A stretch of 64,000 nucleotides of DNA, from assembly GCF_000383915.1 (NCBI RefSeq), contig NZ_KB912942.1:6518412-6582411 (forward strand), in the 5' to 3' direction. Both the position numbers and the translations under genes were made by a program. The notes under the pieces were generated by a model that was not told the DNA's origin, ran no database searches, and worked only from the letters and a program-made list of their open reading frames with translations. This document shows, piece after piece, positions 54,142 through 61,990 of this stretch; the first letter of the stretch is position 1, and each line of letters starts with the position of its first letter. This DNA comes from Amycolatopsis benzoatilytica AK 16/65 (GTDB lineage: Bacteria; Actinomycetota; Actinomycetes; Mycobacteriales; Pseudonocardiaceae).

Positions 54142-56250
54142 ATGAGCGAGACGGAGAACGAGACACCGGAGCCGACTGTGCCACAGCAGAGTGATCTCGA
54201 CTTCAAGATCAACCTGCTCTTCCCCGGGGTGGTCGTCCGCAAGGACCTGGTGAAGGCCGTCCAGGGCAACGCCATCGTGCCGTCATACGTCCTGGAGTAC
54301 CTGCTCGGGCAGTACGCCGCCTCCGACGACGAAGCCACCATCCAGGCCGGCATCGACACCGTCCGCAAAATCCTGGCCGAGCACTACGTGCACCGCAGCG
54401 AATCCGAGTTGGTCAAGTCGACGATCAAGGAGCGTGGCCGGCACCGGATCATCGACAAGGTCACCGTCACCCTCAACGACAAGGCCGACGTCTACGAGGC
54501 CGAGTTCGCCAACCTCGGCATCAAAGGCGTGATCGTCGACTCGCCGGTCGTCAAAGCCCACCCCAAGCTGCTGGTCGGCGGCGTGTGGTGCATCTGCGAC
54601 ATCGAGTACTTCCATAGCGATGAGCACTGGGACGTTCCCTGGAACCTTGGCTCGATCAAGCCCATCCAGCTGTCCAAGTTCGACGTCGACCAGTACCTCG
54701 AAGCCCGCCGCGGATTCAACACCGAAGAGTGGATCGACTTGCTGATGCAGTCCATCGGCTTCAACCCCGAGGTCTTCAGCAGACGAGGGAAGTTCTTCCA
54801 GCTCGTGCGCCTCATCCCGTTCGTCGAGCGCAACTACAATCTCGTCGAGCTAGGCCCCAAGGGCACCGGAAAGTCCCACATCTTCTCGGAGTTCTCACCC
54901 CACGGGATGCTGATCTCCGGTGGCGAAGTCACCGTCCCCAAGCTCTTCGTCAACAACTCCAACGGACGCATCGGCCTGGTCGGCTACTGGGACGTCGTCG
55001 CCTTCGACGAGTTCGCCGGCAAGAAGAAGCGCACCGACAAGTCGCTCGTCGACATCATGAAGAACTACATGGCCAACAAGTCATTCTCGCGTGGTGTCGA
55101 GACGCTTGGCGCTGAGGCCTCGATGGTCTTCGTTGGGAACACCTCGCACACCGTGCCGTACATGCTCAAGAACTCCGACCTGTTCGACGAGCTGCCCGAC
55201 GCCTACCACGACCCGGCCTACCTCGACCGCTTGCACCACTACATACCCGGTTGGGAAGTGGACATCATCCGTGGCGAGATGTTCTCTGACGGCTACGGGT
55301 TCGTCGTCGACTACATCGCCGAAGTCCTCAAGTCGATGCGCTCGCAGGACTACTCCGACCGCTACCAGCAGCACTACACGCTGTCGCCCGACATCTCGAC
55401 GCGCGATCGCGACGGCATCCACAAGACGTTCTCCGGCTTGATGAAGATCCTCTATCCGGGCGGCGAGGCCGCCCGCAAGGAAATCGAGGAGATCCTTCGG
55501 TTCGCCATAGAGGGACGTAAGCGCGTCAAAGACCAGATCCTGCGCATCGACTCGACCATGGCCGAGGTGAAGTTCGGTTACTTCGACAAGGAAGGCACCT
55601 GGTACGCCGTCGGCACGCTCGAGGAGGACCAGTACCCCACGTACTACCACCGGGTCCGCACGGGCACTGAGCCAGATGAGGCACCGGCAAACGCAGATCC
55701 GCTGGTAGCCGGCGCGGCGTCCGCGGAACTGTTCCAGGGACATCGGGAGTACCAAGAAGGTCAGCGTGGCGTCTCGTATGACGAGTTGGTCGTCCCGTAC
55801 TTGCAGGGCGCCTCGCAGATCACGATCGTCGACCCCTACGTGCGCATGTTTCACCAGGCCAGGAACCTGATGGAGCTCACCGAGGCGATCGCACGCGGCA
55901 AGGATCCTGCCGACGAGGTTGCGCTCAAGCTCATCACAGTCGAGAACCAGGACGGTCCGGAGAAGCTGCAGAAGCAGTACGAGTACCTCGTACAGATCAA
56001 GCAGAGCGCGGCCGTGCTCGGCATCGTCTTCGACGTCGAGTTCGCTGAGCCCCAGTCGATCCACGACCGCTCGATCAGCACCGACACCGGCTGGAGGATC
56101 CTGCTCGGGCGCGGCCTCGACATCTTCCAGCGCATGAGTGACAGCCCGTTCGACCTCGCCACGAGGTACCAGAAGTACCGCGGGCTCAAGGCCTTCGGCA
56201 TCACGTATCTTCGAGAACCTTGCGGAACGGAACAGGGCAACGGCAGCTGA
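54142..56250 (+). CDS. brxL: BREX type I Lon-like AAA+ protein BrxL
   Basis: ATG 54142 follows GAGGAGGG by about 8 bases, 14 bases after pglZ. The 702-residue protein has Walker A ELGPKGTGKSHIFSEFSP (about 236-253) and Walker B GYWDVVAFDEFAGKKK. MVFVGNTSHTVPYML follows, and the C-terminal Lon-like domain ends in WRILLGRGLDIFQRMSDSPF. BrxL forms DNA-translocating ring assemblies in type I BREX. Its presence completes the canonical six-gene set in canonical order. Confidence 0.93.
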   Translation: MSETENETPEPTVPQQSDLDFKINLLFPGVVVRKDLVKAVQGNAIVPSYVLEYLLGQYAASDDEATIQAGIDTVRKILAEHYVHRSESELVKSTIKERGRHRIIDKVTVTLNDKADVYEAEFANLGIKGVIVDSPVVKAHPKLLVGGVWCICDIEYFHSDEHWDVPWNLGSIKPIQLSKFDVDQYLEARRGFNTEEWIDLLMQSIGFNPEVFSRRGKFFQLVRLIPFVERNYNLVELGPKGTGKSHIFSEFSPHGMLISGGEVTVPKLFVNNSNGRIGLVGYWDVVAFDEFAGKKKRTDKSLVDIMKNYMANKSFSRGVETLGAEASMVFVGNTSHTVPYMLKNSDLFDELPDAYHDPAYLDRLHHYIPGWEVDIIRGEMFSDGYGFVVDYIAEVLKSMRSQDYSDRYQQHYTLSPDISTRDRDGIHKTFSGLMKILYPGGEAARKEIEEILRFAIEGRKRVKDQILRIDSTMAEVKFGYFDKEGTWYAVGTLEEDQYPTYYHRVRTGTEPDEAPANADPLVAGAASAELFQGHREYQEGQRGVSYDELVVPYLQGASQITIVDPYVRMFHQARNLMELTEAIARGKDPADEVALKLITVENQDGPEKLQKQYEYLVQIKQSAAVLGIVFDVEFAEPQSIHDRSISTDTGWRILLGRGLDIFQRMSDSPFDLATRYQKYRGLKAFGITYLREPCGTEQGNGS

Positions 56251-56289
56251 TCAGTGTCCGGTCAAGCGGCTGAAGTTCGTCCGCCACTG

Positions 56290-56500
56290 GATGCGTGCGT
56301 CAGCAAATGGCTCGCAACGGCCGTCTGGGCTGCACTGCGGCCAGTTCGTGTACCGGCCGCGCCGGCTTGGTAGCTGGCGATTAGTTCCTGGACCTGGTCG
56401 GCGTCGAACTGGCGTGCCCGCCGTGGTTTGCGGCGCTCGATGGGCGGTGGAGTCGGCTCGGTGGGCCGGGCAGCTTCGGCAACAGTGTCTCCAGGGGCGT
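56290..56500 (-). pseudogene. Degenerate helix-turn-helix (resolvase-like) remnant
   Basis: On the minus strand PIERRKPRRARQFDADQVQE and LIASYQAGA is followed, only after a small frame shift, by VHELAA, which is the start of a resolvase/Hin-type HTH. The rest of that HTH is lost. The piece has no start codon because it follows the stop of the neighbouring gene. The whole 250-bp gap after brxL otherwise contains nothing. Confidence 0.45.
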
Positions 56501-57073
56501 CTAATCGTCCTGGTCACGCGTGCGGCAACTTTCTTGCTCGAACGGTGGCAGCCAAACACGCATGCCCAACGTCCGGAAACGCCGCGAGTCGGACCGGATC
56601 GTCAGCCAGTTGGCGCGCGTGAACTCGATCTTGCGTTCCTGATCCGGGTGGCGCTTGCCGAGAGCTGCTGCGATTGGGGCGAGGTTCATCGGGAACGCGA
56701 GCACGCCGACGACGGTGAACGCCTCGACGAGTACGAGCACGTACCAGTCCACGTCGTCGATGCGGCGAACGCGGTGCTCGTTGACCCAGACCGCGCTGCC
56801 CGGCGCGTTGGCCAGGTACTTCACCTGCGCCTTCACGCCGTCCGGTAGTTCGACATCCCAAGCCTTCTGCACGCGGTTGACGGCAAGCTTGCCACCCATC
56901 AGCGCTGCAACCAGATGCTCGGCCACTTCGGCAAGTGGGTCACGATTCGAGGAGTGGCCAAGTACGGCCAACAGACGCTCGCGGGCTTGGCGGTACTCGT
57001 CCAGGGCGTTCACCAGGGTGCGAACCCGGACGGAATCGGCGGACGAGGGTGATCCGTTCTCGTCGCTGGTCAC
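56501..57073 (-). CDS. Hypothetical protein, possible PD-(D/E)XK-like fold (190 aa)
   Basis: GTG 57073 follows AAGGAGG by 9 bases. Residues about 20-60 are helical (VRTLVNALDEYRQARERLLA). KAWDVELPDGVKAQVKYLA (about 85-103) resembles the E-x-K half of a PD-(D/E)XK core, followed by strands DWYVLVLVEAFTVVGVLAF and a wing ANWLTIRSDSRRF. A restriction-type role is possible but unproven. It lies convergent with the BREX operon inside the right att repeat and is divergent from the HTH-like gene at 57161. Confidence 0.55.
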   Translation of the reverse strand: MTSDENGSPSSADSVRVRTLVNALDEYRQARERLLAVLGHSSNRDPLAEVAEHLVAALMGGKLAVNRVQKAWDVELPDGVKAQVKYLANAPGSAVWVNEHRVRRIDDVDWYVLVLVEAFTVVGVLAFPMNLAPIAAALGKRHPDQERKIEFTRANWLTIRSDSRRFRTLGMRVWLPPFEQESCRTRDQDD

Positions 57074-57160
57074 GGACAACCGCCTCCTTGGCGTCACTCT
57101 GAACTGTCGCTGGTCAGGCGTACGATGCTGCCACCCGGAGCGATGAGGGAGGACCTTCGT

Positions 57161-57466
57161 TTGGACAGTACGAGTGAACCGCTGACCACTGAGCAGCAGC
57201 TCGTGCTCCAGGCCATCTACGACTGGTTCCGGCAGCCCGGCAGGTGGCCGCCTTTCGTCACGGTCGACCGACCTATACGCCACACCCACGGCCTCGATAC
57301 CCGGTCGGTGATCCAGTCATTGTCAGACTCGCTGATCGTCAAGCCGCGGCCTGCAACCTGGTACGCAGCCGATGATGACGCCCACCAACGTTCGGCACCG
57401 CGGCTTCGAACCCCCGCGCGAACGAGGCAAAAACCCCAGGTCAACCCGTGTCGCAGGCCCGCTTGA
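57161..57466 (+). CDS. Winged-helix-like protein, probably 3'-truncated near the att site
   Basis: TTG 57161 follows GGGAGG by 8 bases. The N-terminal 65 residues (LTTEQQLVLQAIYDWFRQPG, WPPFVTVDRPI, THGLDTRSVIQSLSDSLIVK) look like the start of a larger actinomycete protein with an HTH-like head. Past about residue 70 the sequence becomes arginine/proline-rich and stops at 57466. The att repeat lies 140 bases further, so I infer that the original 3' part was lost by recombination there. Confidence 0.5.
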   Translation: MDSTSEPLTTEQQLVLQAIYDWFRQPGRWPPFVTVDRPIRHTHGLDTRSVIQSLSDSLIVKPRPATWYAADDDAHQRSAPRLRTPARTRQKPQVNPCRRPA

Positions 57467-57488
57467 GCACAGCAGGAAGACCGGAGAC

Positions 57489-59243
57489 CTAACGGAGCCC
57501 AGACTTGCTGTCAGCAACCGCGAACATGATCTTGAAATCGGCAAAACCGCAGCTAGACGCCCTGCGATTGAAACCTGTTTCAAGATCACCGCGATCGAAC
57601 CCACTGGCTTTTAATCCTTGGGTCCAGGGTTCGAGCCCCTGGCGGCCCACCGATTTAGTCATTGTGCGAACCACTCCGTTCGGGGCCGTTTCCGCTGGTA
57701 GGGCGGTGGCGGTCCCGCCGTTGTTGCGGGGTTGGGGGATGCGGAAGACCGGGATGAGCCGGTCGGGGCCGGTGATGGTGACCTTGGCGACCAGGGCTTC
57801 GACGAGTGCCTTGATCTGGTTGTGGGTGCCGCTGGGGATGATCTCGGCGATGTGATCGGCCACCGCCACGAGGGTAGCGGGCTCCGGGGCGCTGGGTTCG
57901 TCGTCGAGCGCGAGGGTGAGTTCGTCGCGGCGAACACGGAGCTGCTTGGTCTTGGCGCGTAGTTCGGTGAGCCGGTCGGCGACGAGTTCTTCGTCCATGG
58001 TGCCGCGCTCGAACGCGGTCAGGTACCGGTCGATGGCCAGCCCGGTCTTGGTGATCTCGTTCTCGACCGTGGCGAGTTCGGCGTGTCGGTCGGCGTGCGC
58101 CGCCTGGTGCTGTTTCTGTTCGTGGGCGATGGCATCGGCGATGAGGTCGTGGCGGGTGCGGTAGAAACCGGCCAGCGCGTCCAGGACCGCCGCGTCCACG
58201 GCGTCGGCGTTGAGCCGCGACATGTCGCACTTGCTGGCGTCGTAGCGGGCAAGGTTCCAGCACGTGTAGTAGCGGTAGGTCTTGTTGCGGCCGGTGGCGC
58301 GGGTGCCGATCATGGCCTTGCCGCACTTCGGGCAGCGCAGGCGGCCGGTGAGCACGTAGTCGGAGCCGGACGCGGCGCGGTGGGCGTGGGACTCGCCACG
58401 GGCGTCGAGGATGGCTTGGGCCTGCTCCCACCGTGTGAGGTCGATGATGGGTGCGTGGGTGTCGGTCACGGTGGTCTCCCGGAACGTCAGTTCGCCGAGG
58501 TAGACGCGGTTGTTCAGGGCGCGGATGACTTGGTAGCCGGACCACTTGCCGCCGGAGCTGGTGCGGTGCCCGCGGTCGTTGAGGACTTTGGCGATGGCGC
58601 GGGACCCGAGCCGGTCCTTGGTGTACAGGTCGAAGATCAACCTGACGATCACCGCCTCGTGCTCGTCCACGACGAGGGTGTGGGTGGTCTTGTCGACCTG
58701 GTAGCCGAAGGGGCGTTTGCCGCCCTTCCACTTTCCCTTGGCGTGCTTGCGTTCCATCCCGGCGATGACCCGGTCGATGATGGTGTCGCGTTCGAACTGG
58801 GCGAACATGCCGAGCATCTGCACCAACATCCGACCCATCGGGGTCGAAGTGTCGAACGGCTCGGTGGCGCTGCGGAACACGACTCCGGCGGAGTCGAGTT
58901 CGTCGAGCAGCATCACCATGTCCCGCAGGTTGCGGGAGAACCGGTCGACCCGGTAGACGAGCAGCACGTCGATCAACCCGGCGCGGGCGGCGGCGAGCGC
59001 GCGTTGCAGCCCGTCGCGTTCGGTGGTGGCGCCGGAGGCGTCGTCGGGGAACCGCGCGACGAGCCGCCAGCCGGGCTGGGAGCCGATGTAGGCGTCCAGG
59101 CGGGTGTCCTGGGCTTCGATGGAGTAGGGCTGGTGCTCGTCGTCGGTGGAGCGCCGCACGTAGATCCCCACCCGCACATCGTCGCCGAGCGTGTTGGTCA
59201 TCGCGGCCTTCTTGGTGCGCTGCGCGGTCGTCGATCGCGCCAT
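57489..59243 (-). CDS. Large serine recombinase (integrase) whose C-terminus runs through the att repeat
   Basis: The 584-residue protein has an N-terminal resolvase domain with the nucleophile in VGIYVRRSTDD (Ser32) and DVLLVYRVDRFSRNLRDMV. A recombinase domain (GKRPFGYQVDKTTHTLVVDE) follows, then a zinc ribbon (RCPKCGKAM, YYTCWN) and a coiled coil (HADRHAELATVENEITKTGL). The last 53 residues are encoded by the 43-bp att repeat (VGRQGLEPWTQGLKA) and DNA beyond it, so the tail and stop depend on what is joined at the site. Serine integrases usually need only a short common core; a 43-bp tRNA identity is more typical of tyrosine integrases, so its link to this repeat needs proof. Confidence 0.85.
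   Translation of the reverse strand: MARSTTAQRTKKAAMTNTLGDDVRVGIYVRRSTDDEHQPYSIEAQDTRLDAYIGSQPGWRLVARFPDDASGATTERDGLQRALAAARAGLIDVLLVYRVDRFSRNLRDMVMLLDELDSAGVVFRSATEPFDTSTPMGRMLVQMLGMFAQFERDTIIDRVIAGMERKHAKGKWKGGKRPFGYQVDKTTHTLVVDEHEAVIVRLIFDLYTKDRLGSRAIAKVLNDRGHRTSSGGKWSGYQVIRALNNRVYLGELTFRETTVTDTHAPIIDLTRWEQAQAILDARGESHAHRAASGSDYVLTGRLRCPKCGKAMIGTRATGRNKTYRYYTCWNLARYDASKCDMSRLNADAVDAAVLDALAGFYRTRHDLIADAIAHEQKQHQAAHADRHAELATVENEITKTGLAIDRYLTAFERGTMDEELVADRLTELRAKTKQLRVRRDELTLALDDEPSAPEPATLVAVADHIAEIIPSGTHNQIKALVEALVAKVTITGPDRLIPVFRIPQPRNNGGTATALPAETAPNGVVRTMTKSVGRQGLEPWTQGLKASGFDRGDLETGFNRRASSCGFADFKIMFAVADSKSGLR
57527..57588. repeat. Inverted CTTGAAA repeats beside the right att site
   Basis: TGATCTTGAAA (57527-57537) and TTTCAAGATCA (57578-57588) are perfect 11-bp inverted repeats. 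Inside the right arm TTGAAAC-CT-GTTTCAA (57568-57583) is itself a palindrome. The set ends 21 bases from the att core. It may bind a recombinase or directionality factor, or form a transcript hairpin at the integrase 3' end. Confidence 0.55.
57609..57651 (+). repeat. Right attachment-site repeat, partial tRNA-Lys copy
   Basis: This segment is identical to 9411-9453. It lacks the tRNA 5' half and cannot be a functional tRNA. It overlaps the 3' part of the serine recombinase reading frame. Confidence 0.92.
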
Positions 59244-59428
59244 TATTCCGACCCCCTTGGTCCGGTATCTCCGCGTCCCCTGTAGTAGCCGTTTCTCGGC
59301 TGCTACAGGGCGACTACGCGGCTACTAGATCACTACCAATTTCGACTTAAAACCGCAGCTCACAGGCGGTGCGCCGTGCTTCCATTATCGCTCATCAAGC
59401 ACGGCAAGGGAAGCGGAACAGCACCGTT

Positions 59429-59677
59429 CTACGCGGCCTTTTCTTTGCCCTCCTTGGGGTTTTCCTGTTTAGCGCTCCACTCGGCGATGAGCGTGGCCAG
59501 GGTGGTGACGGCGAGGTCGTACTGTTGGGCGGTCATCGGTTCGGTGTCGATCCGCTCCACGCGCCAGGTGTCCTGTGTGGCTGATCGCGTGGAGCGGAAC
59601 GGAAGCACGACGGCGTCGTCGCCGCCGTTGTCGTGTTCGTTGTCGTGTTCGGTGTGGTCGGGTGTGTGCTGGGGCAT
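59429..59677 (-). CDS. Small element protein (82 aa)
   Basis: ATG 59677 follows GAGGTGCACC. The N-terminus is acidic and His-rich (TPDHTEHDNEHDNGGDD), followed by VVLPFRSTRSATQDTWRVER and a helix (MTAQQYDLAVTTLATLIAEW) with a lysine-rich end. It lies upstream of the serine recombinase on the same strand. Such small ORFs are common next to integrase genes; the function is unknown. A directionality role is conceivable. Confidence 0.6.
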   Translation of the reverse strand: MPQHTPDHTEHDNEHDNGGDDAVVLPFRSTRSATQDTWRVERIDTEPMTAQQYDLAVTTLATLIAEWSAKQENPKEGKEKAA

Positions 59678-60284
59678 GGTGCACCTCGATTGCCCGCGAG
59701 CCCGTTCCGGGCGGAGGTCGCAGGCGGCTGTCAGCGGTCACTGGGCAACCGTCGATCAGCAGGACCCGCCGGCCCTCTGGTCACCAGCACCCCGGAAGCC
59801 TCCACACAGGAGAATTCGTGATGGGGGTGATGGCCGCGCCGCTACACGCGATTCAAGAACCGGCTCGGTCTGAACTGCTCCAACCATTGTGCCGCTTCGA
59901 CTCCCCGACTGCCGTAGCACCCACCGGGGCCAGCGATCACCGGTCGACTGAACCCTCCCACTGTCCACCCGAGACATTCGCCGAGACTTACGCCGAGACC
60001 GCGAGACACGGTGCGAGACTTCGTGTCTCGCCGGTCTCGCCGTGGTCTCGGTGTCTCGTCTCGACCTGTCTCCGTGACTCGGCGCGGTCTCGCCAGGTAC
60101 GGGACCACGATTGGACAGCTCGACGTACAACGGGTTCAGATTTCCCTGCTGCGCAAAGACGACGGGCCAAGGCCAGCGAACCGGTGCGGCCGTCGTCGCT
60201 GTCTTTCCTGCGGATCAGGTCATCGTCGGTCGCCTCCTCCGGGCAGGCGGAAGCGTGTGGGAACCCCTTGTGGGGACAGGGGAT
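59678..60284. other. Non-coding region with iteron-like array
   Basis: About 600 bases downstream of the replication-relaxation gene hold no convincing gene. The stretch contains the GAGAC/GTCTC array at 59971-60091, listed separately. Given its neighbours it may be an origin or transfer site. Confidence 0.5.
59971..60091. repeat. Array of twelve GAGAC/GTCTC half-sites (iteron-like)
   Basis: GAGAC occurs at 59971, 59983, 59995, 60003 and 60015; the first three and the last two are 12 bases apart. The reverse complement GTCTC then occurs at 60025, 60034, 60045, 60053, 60058, 60068 and 60087. Five direct copies face seven inverted copies around a centre near 60022, within 121 bases. Most copies are preceded or followed by C/G (CGAGAC). 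This pattern suggests cooperative protein binding, as at replication origins or partition/transfer loci. Confidence 0.7.
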
Positions 60285-61676
60285 TCAGGCGGCCCAGCGT
60301 GTCCGCCGTGGCCGCTGCGGGTCCGGCCGCGCCGGGGCTACGGGCGCGCGGTCTACGTCGTCATCGTCTGCGTCGTCGTAGAGCGTCACGTCGTCGAGGT
60401 CGTCATCGTCGTCCGCATAGCCCGCTGGGTCGGCTGGTTCGGACTGAGCTGTGTGGATGCGGCGCGACATCTCGCGGTCGTTCGGGTCGAATGCCGCCTC
60501 GTTGAGCGGCTGGTCGGTGGTCGAGGCGCTGTGTTCGACGGAGGGGCCGCGTTGGGGCAGTTCGGCCAATCGGTACCGGCGCGGCACGCTGTCACCGCTC
60601 TGCGGCGTCCACAGGCCCCAGATCGGCGCTGCCGGGCCATCCGCGTGACCGTAGGCACCGTGAGGGTCGCGGGCCGCGGTGGCGATCACGAAACCAGGGG
60701 CGTGCCCGGCGAGGGCGCGGCGCAGCGCCGTGCGCAGGGCGATCTCCCGCCGGGTGGAGTGCACCGAGAACAGCAGGACGCCGAAGGCGTCGGTCGGGAA
60801 GGCGCCGTAGTCGTCGAGCTTGCCCGTGACCTTTGCCAGGGACTCGGTGCCGGTGTCGTGTTCGAGGAAGAACCGCACCGTCCGGCCGTGCTCTTCCCAG
60901 CAGCCGTAGCCGTCCGGACGTAGCCGGGTTTCCCGGCCGCCGCCCAGGTACTTCCAGAAGAACTCCGTGCAGCGGTGCTCGGACCACCACTGCGTCAGCC
61001 CGCTCACCTCACCCTCGCGGCCCGCCTCGCGTAGCCGGGCGGGGTTGCGGTGCGCGGCCAGGGCGCAGAAGAAGTCGTTCACGCCGAGCTGGTGATCCAG
61101 CTTCGGCCACAGCGCCAGCCGGTCCAGGCTCTCGGCGTACGCCTTCGGCGCGGGCGGGCGCTCCGCCCGCTGCGCCGCGATCAGCCGTGCGCCGAGGTAG
61201 CCCAGCGCGTAGCGCGTCTGGCTCGTCCCGCCGCGCAGGTAGGACTCGCGGAACGCGAACACCACGCCCAGCTCGCGCAGGTGCCGCAGCCGGTCCTGCG
61301 CGCGCCGCACCGACAGGAACTCGATGGCGGCGATCTGGTTGGTGGTCAGCACCTTGTGCTCGGCCAGCAGGGCCAGCAGGCGTCGGTCCCGGTCGACCAG
61401 GCGGAACCACAACGCCGCATCCGGTTCCCCGGCCCGCCGGCCGCCGCGCCCCGCGCGCCCCCGATGTGTGGATGGGTGAGGATCACTCCTCAGTCGGCCT
61501 TCCGCCTGTTCCCGTCGATACCACTGCTGACCAGCGGGTTTAGTGGCAGCGGCCTCGGCGTTTTGGTCGGCGGATTCAGAACGCCGAGGCTGCGCTGACC
61601 CAGACGCGGAACGAGACGCCAACCCATCCGCACCCATCACGCCACGGTCCCCAGCACGGTTAGTACCGTCCACCAT
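60285..61676 (-). CDS. Replication-relaxation family protein
   Basis: ATG 61676 follows GGAAGGTGG by 8 bases, giving 463 residues. After a disordered basic N-terminus (about 1-90) there is a winged helix (RLLALLAEHKVLTTNQIAAI, VRRAQDRLRHLRELGVV). The family core follows: KLDHQLGVNDFFCALAAHR, LRPDGYGCWEEHGRTVRFFL and EHDTGTESLAKVTGKLDDY. The tail is acidic (YADDDDDLDDVTLYDDADDD). Members occur on actinomycete plasmids and integrative elements and are thought to act in replication or relaxation. It is flanked by operator-like repeats upstream and the GAGAC array downstream. Confidence 0.82.
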   Translation of the reverse strand: MVDGTNRAGDRGVMGADGLASRSASGSAQPRRSESADQNAEAAATKPAGQQWYRREQAEGRLRSDPHPSTHRGRAGRGGRRAGEPDAALWFRLVDRDRRLLALLAEHKVLTTNQIAAIEFLSVRRAQDRLRHLRELGVVFAFRESYLRGGTSQTRYALGYLGARLIAAQRAERPPAPKAYAESLDRLALWPKLDHQLGVNDFFCALAAHRNPARLREAGREGEVSGLTQWWSEHRCTEFFWKYLGGGRETRLRPDGYGCWEEHGRTVRFFLEHDTGTESLAKVTGKLDDYGAFPTDAFGVLLFSVHSTRREIALRTALRRALAGHAPGFVIATAARDPHGAYGHADGPAAPIWGLWTPQSGDSVPRRYRLAELPQRGPSVEHSASTTDQPLNEAAFDPNDREMSRRIHTAQSEPADPAGYADDDDDLDDVTLYDDADDDDVDRAPVAPARPDPQRPRRTRWAA

Positions 61677-61990
61677 GATCACCACCACCTTCCGGCCAGA
61701 GCAGCCGAGAGATCCCCGGCACCCCTGAACTCCGGATTTCGGCCCCAAAATCCTGGTCCGTTACCCAAACGTGACCGAAAATCGGAATATCGTGACTGTG
61801 GTGTGATGCTGCCGTGACCGGCCCGTTGTAATCGCTGGCGTGGTCGCCGTCGGCGAGTGGTGACCATGATCGGCTGTCCCTTCCAGTGTGCCGGAAACCC
61901 CTGCACTACTGAAGGCCGATTTTCGGGCCGATTTTGGACACCAACGTGGCCGAATGAGACCAGGCTGTTACCCGACCCGCCGCCGCAGTT
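61677..61990. other. Upstream region of the replication-relaxation gene
   Basis: These 314 bases contain no gene. They carry the CCGATTTTCGG-type repeats (next entry) and are less GC-rich than the surroundings, as expected for a promoter/operator region. Confidence 0.5.
61775..61937. promoter_or_regulatory. Operator-like CCGATTTTCGG repeats
   Basis: CCGAAAATCGG (61775-61785) and its exact reverse complement CCGATTTTCGG (61916-61926) face each other 130 bases apart; a third near-copy CCGATTTTGG (61928-61937) follows. Each is a short dyad. A related CCGGATTTCGG lies near 61733. They fit binding sites of an element-encoded repressor controlling the replication-relaxation gene and its divergent or upstream neighbour. 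Confidence 0.55.

Larger units (their letters stand above)
9411..57651. mobile_element. Integrated genomic (defence) island bounded by tRNA-Lys-derived direct repeats, without its own integrase
   Basis: A 43-bp sequence from the anticodon loop to one base past the tRNA-Lys gene (9411-9453) recurs without mismatch at 57609-57651. The 48.2 kb between contains an IS21-type element, many decayed genes, a WXG100/PPE cluster, McrBC, a helicase/nuclease/SbcCD block and a complete type I BREX operon. No integrase or excisionase is recognisable inside. The only nearby recombinase lies just outside the right repeat. This fits an integrative or cis-mobilisable element accreted beside a second element. 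The boundaries are seen; the mobility is inferred. Confidence 0.75.

Noticed and set aside
43390..56250. Type 2 BREX / classical Pgl or DISARM
   Set aside because: No PglW kinase, PglY or DISARM helicase genes are seen. BrxA, BrxB, BrxC and BrxL in canonical order define type I BREX.
57609..57651. Second tRNA-Lys gene
   Set aside because: Only the 3' half is present; the acceptor 5' strand and D-arm are missing, so it is an att remnant.
59756..60130. 124-codon minus-strand frame over the GAGAC array
   Set aside because: Its Arg/Ser-rich composition merely reflects the repeats; no start signal or homologous pattern.
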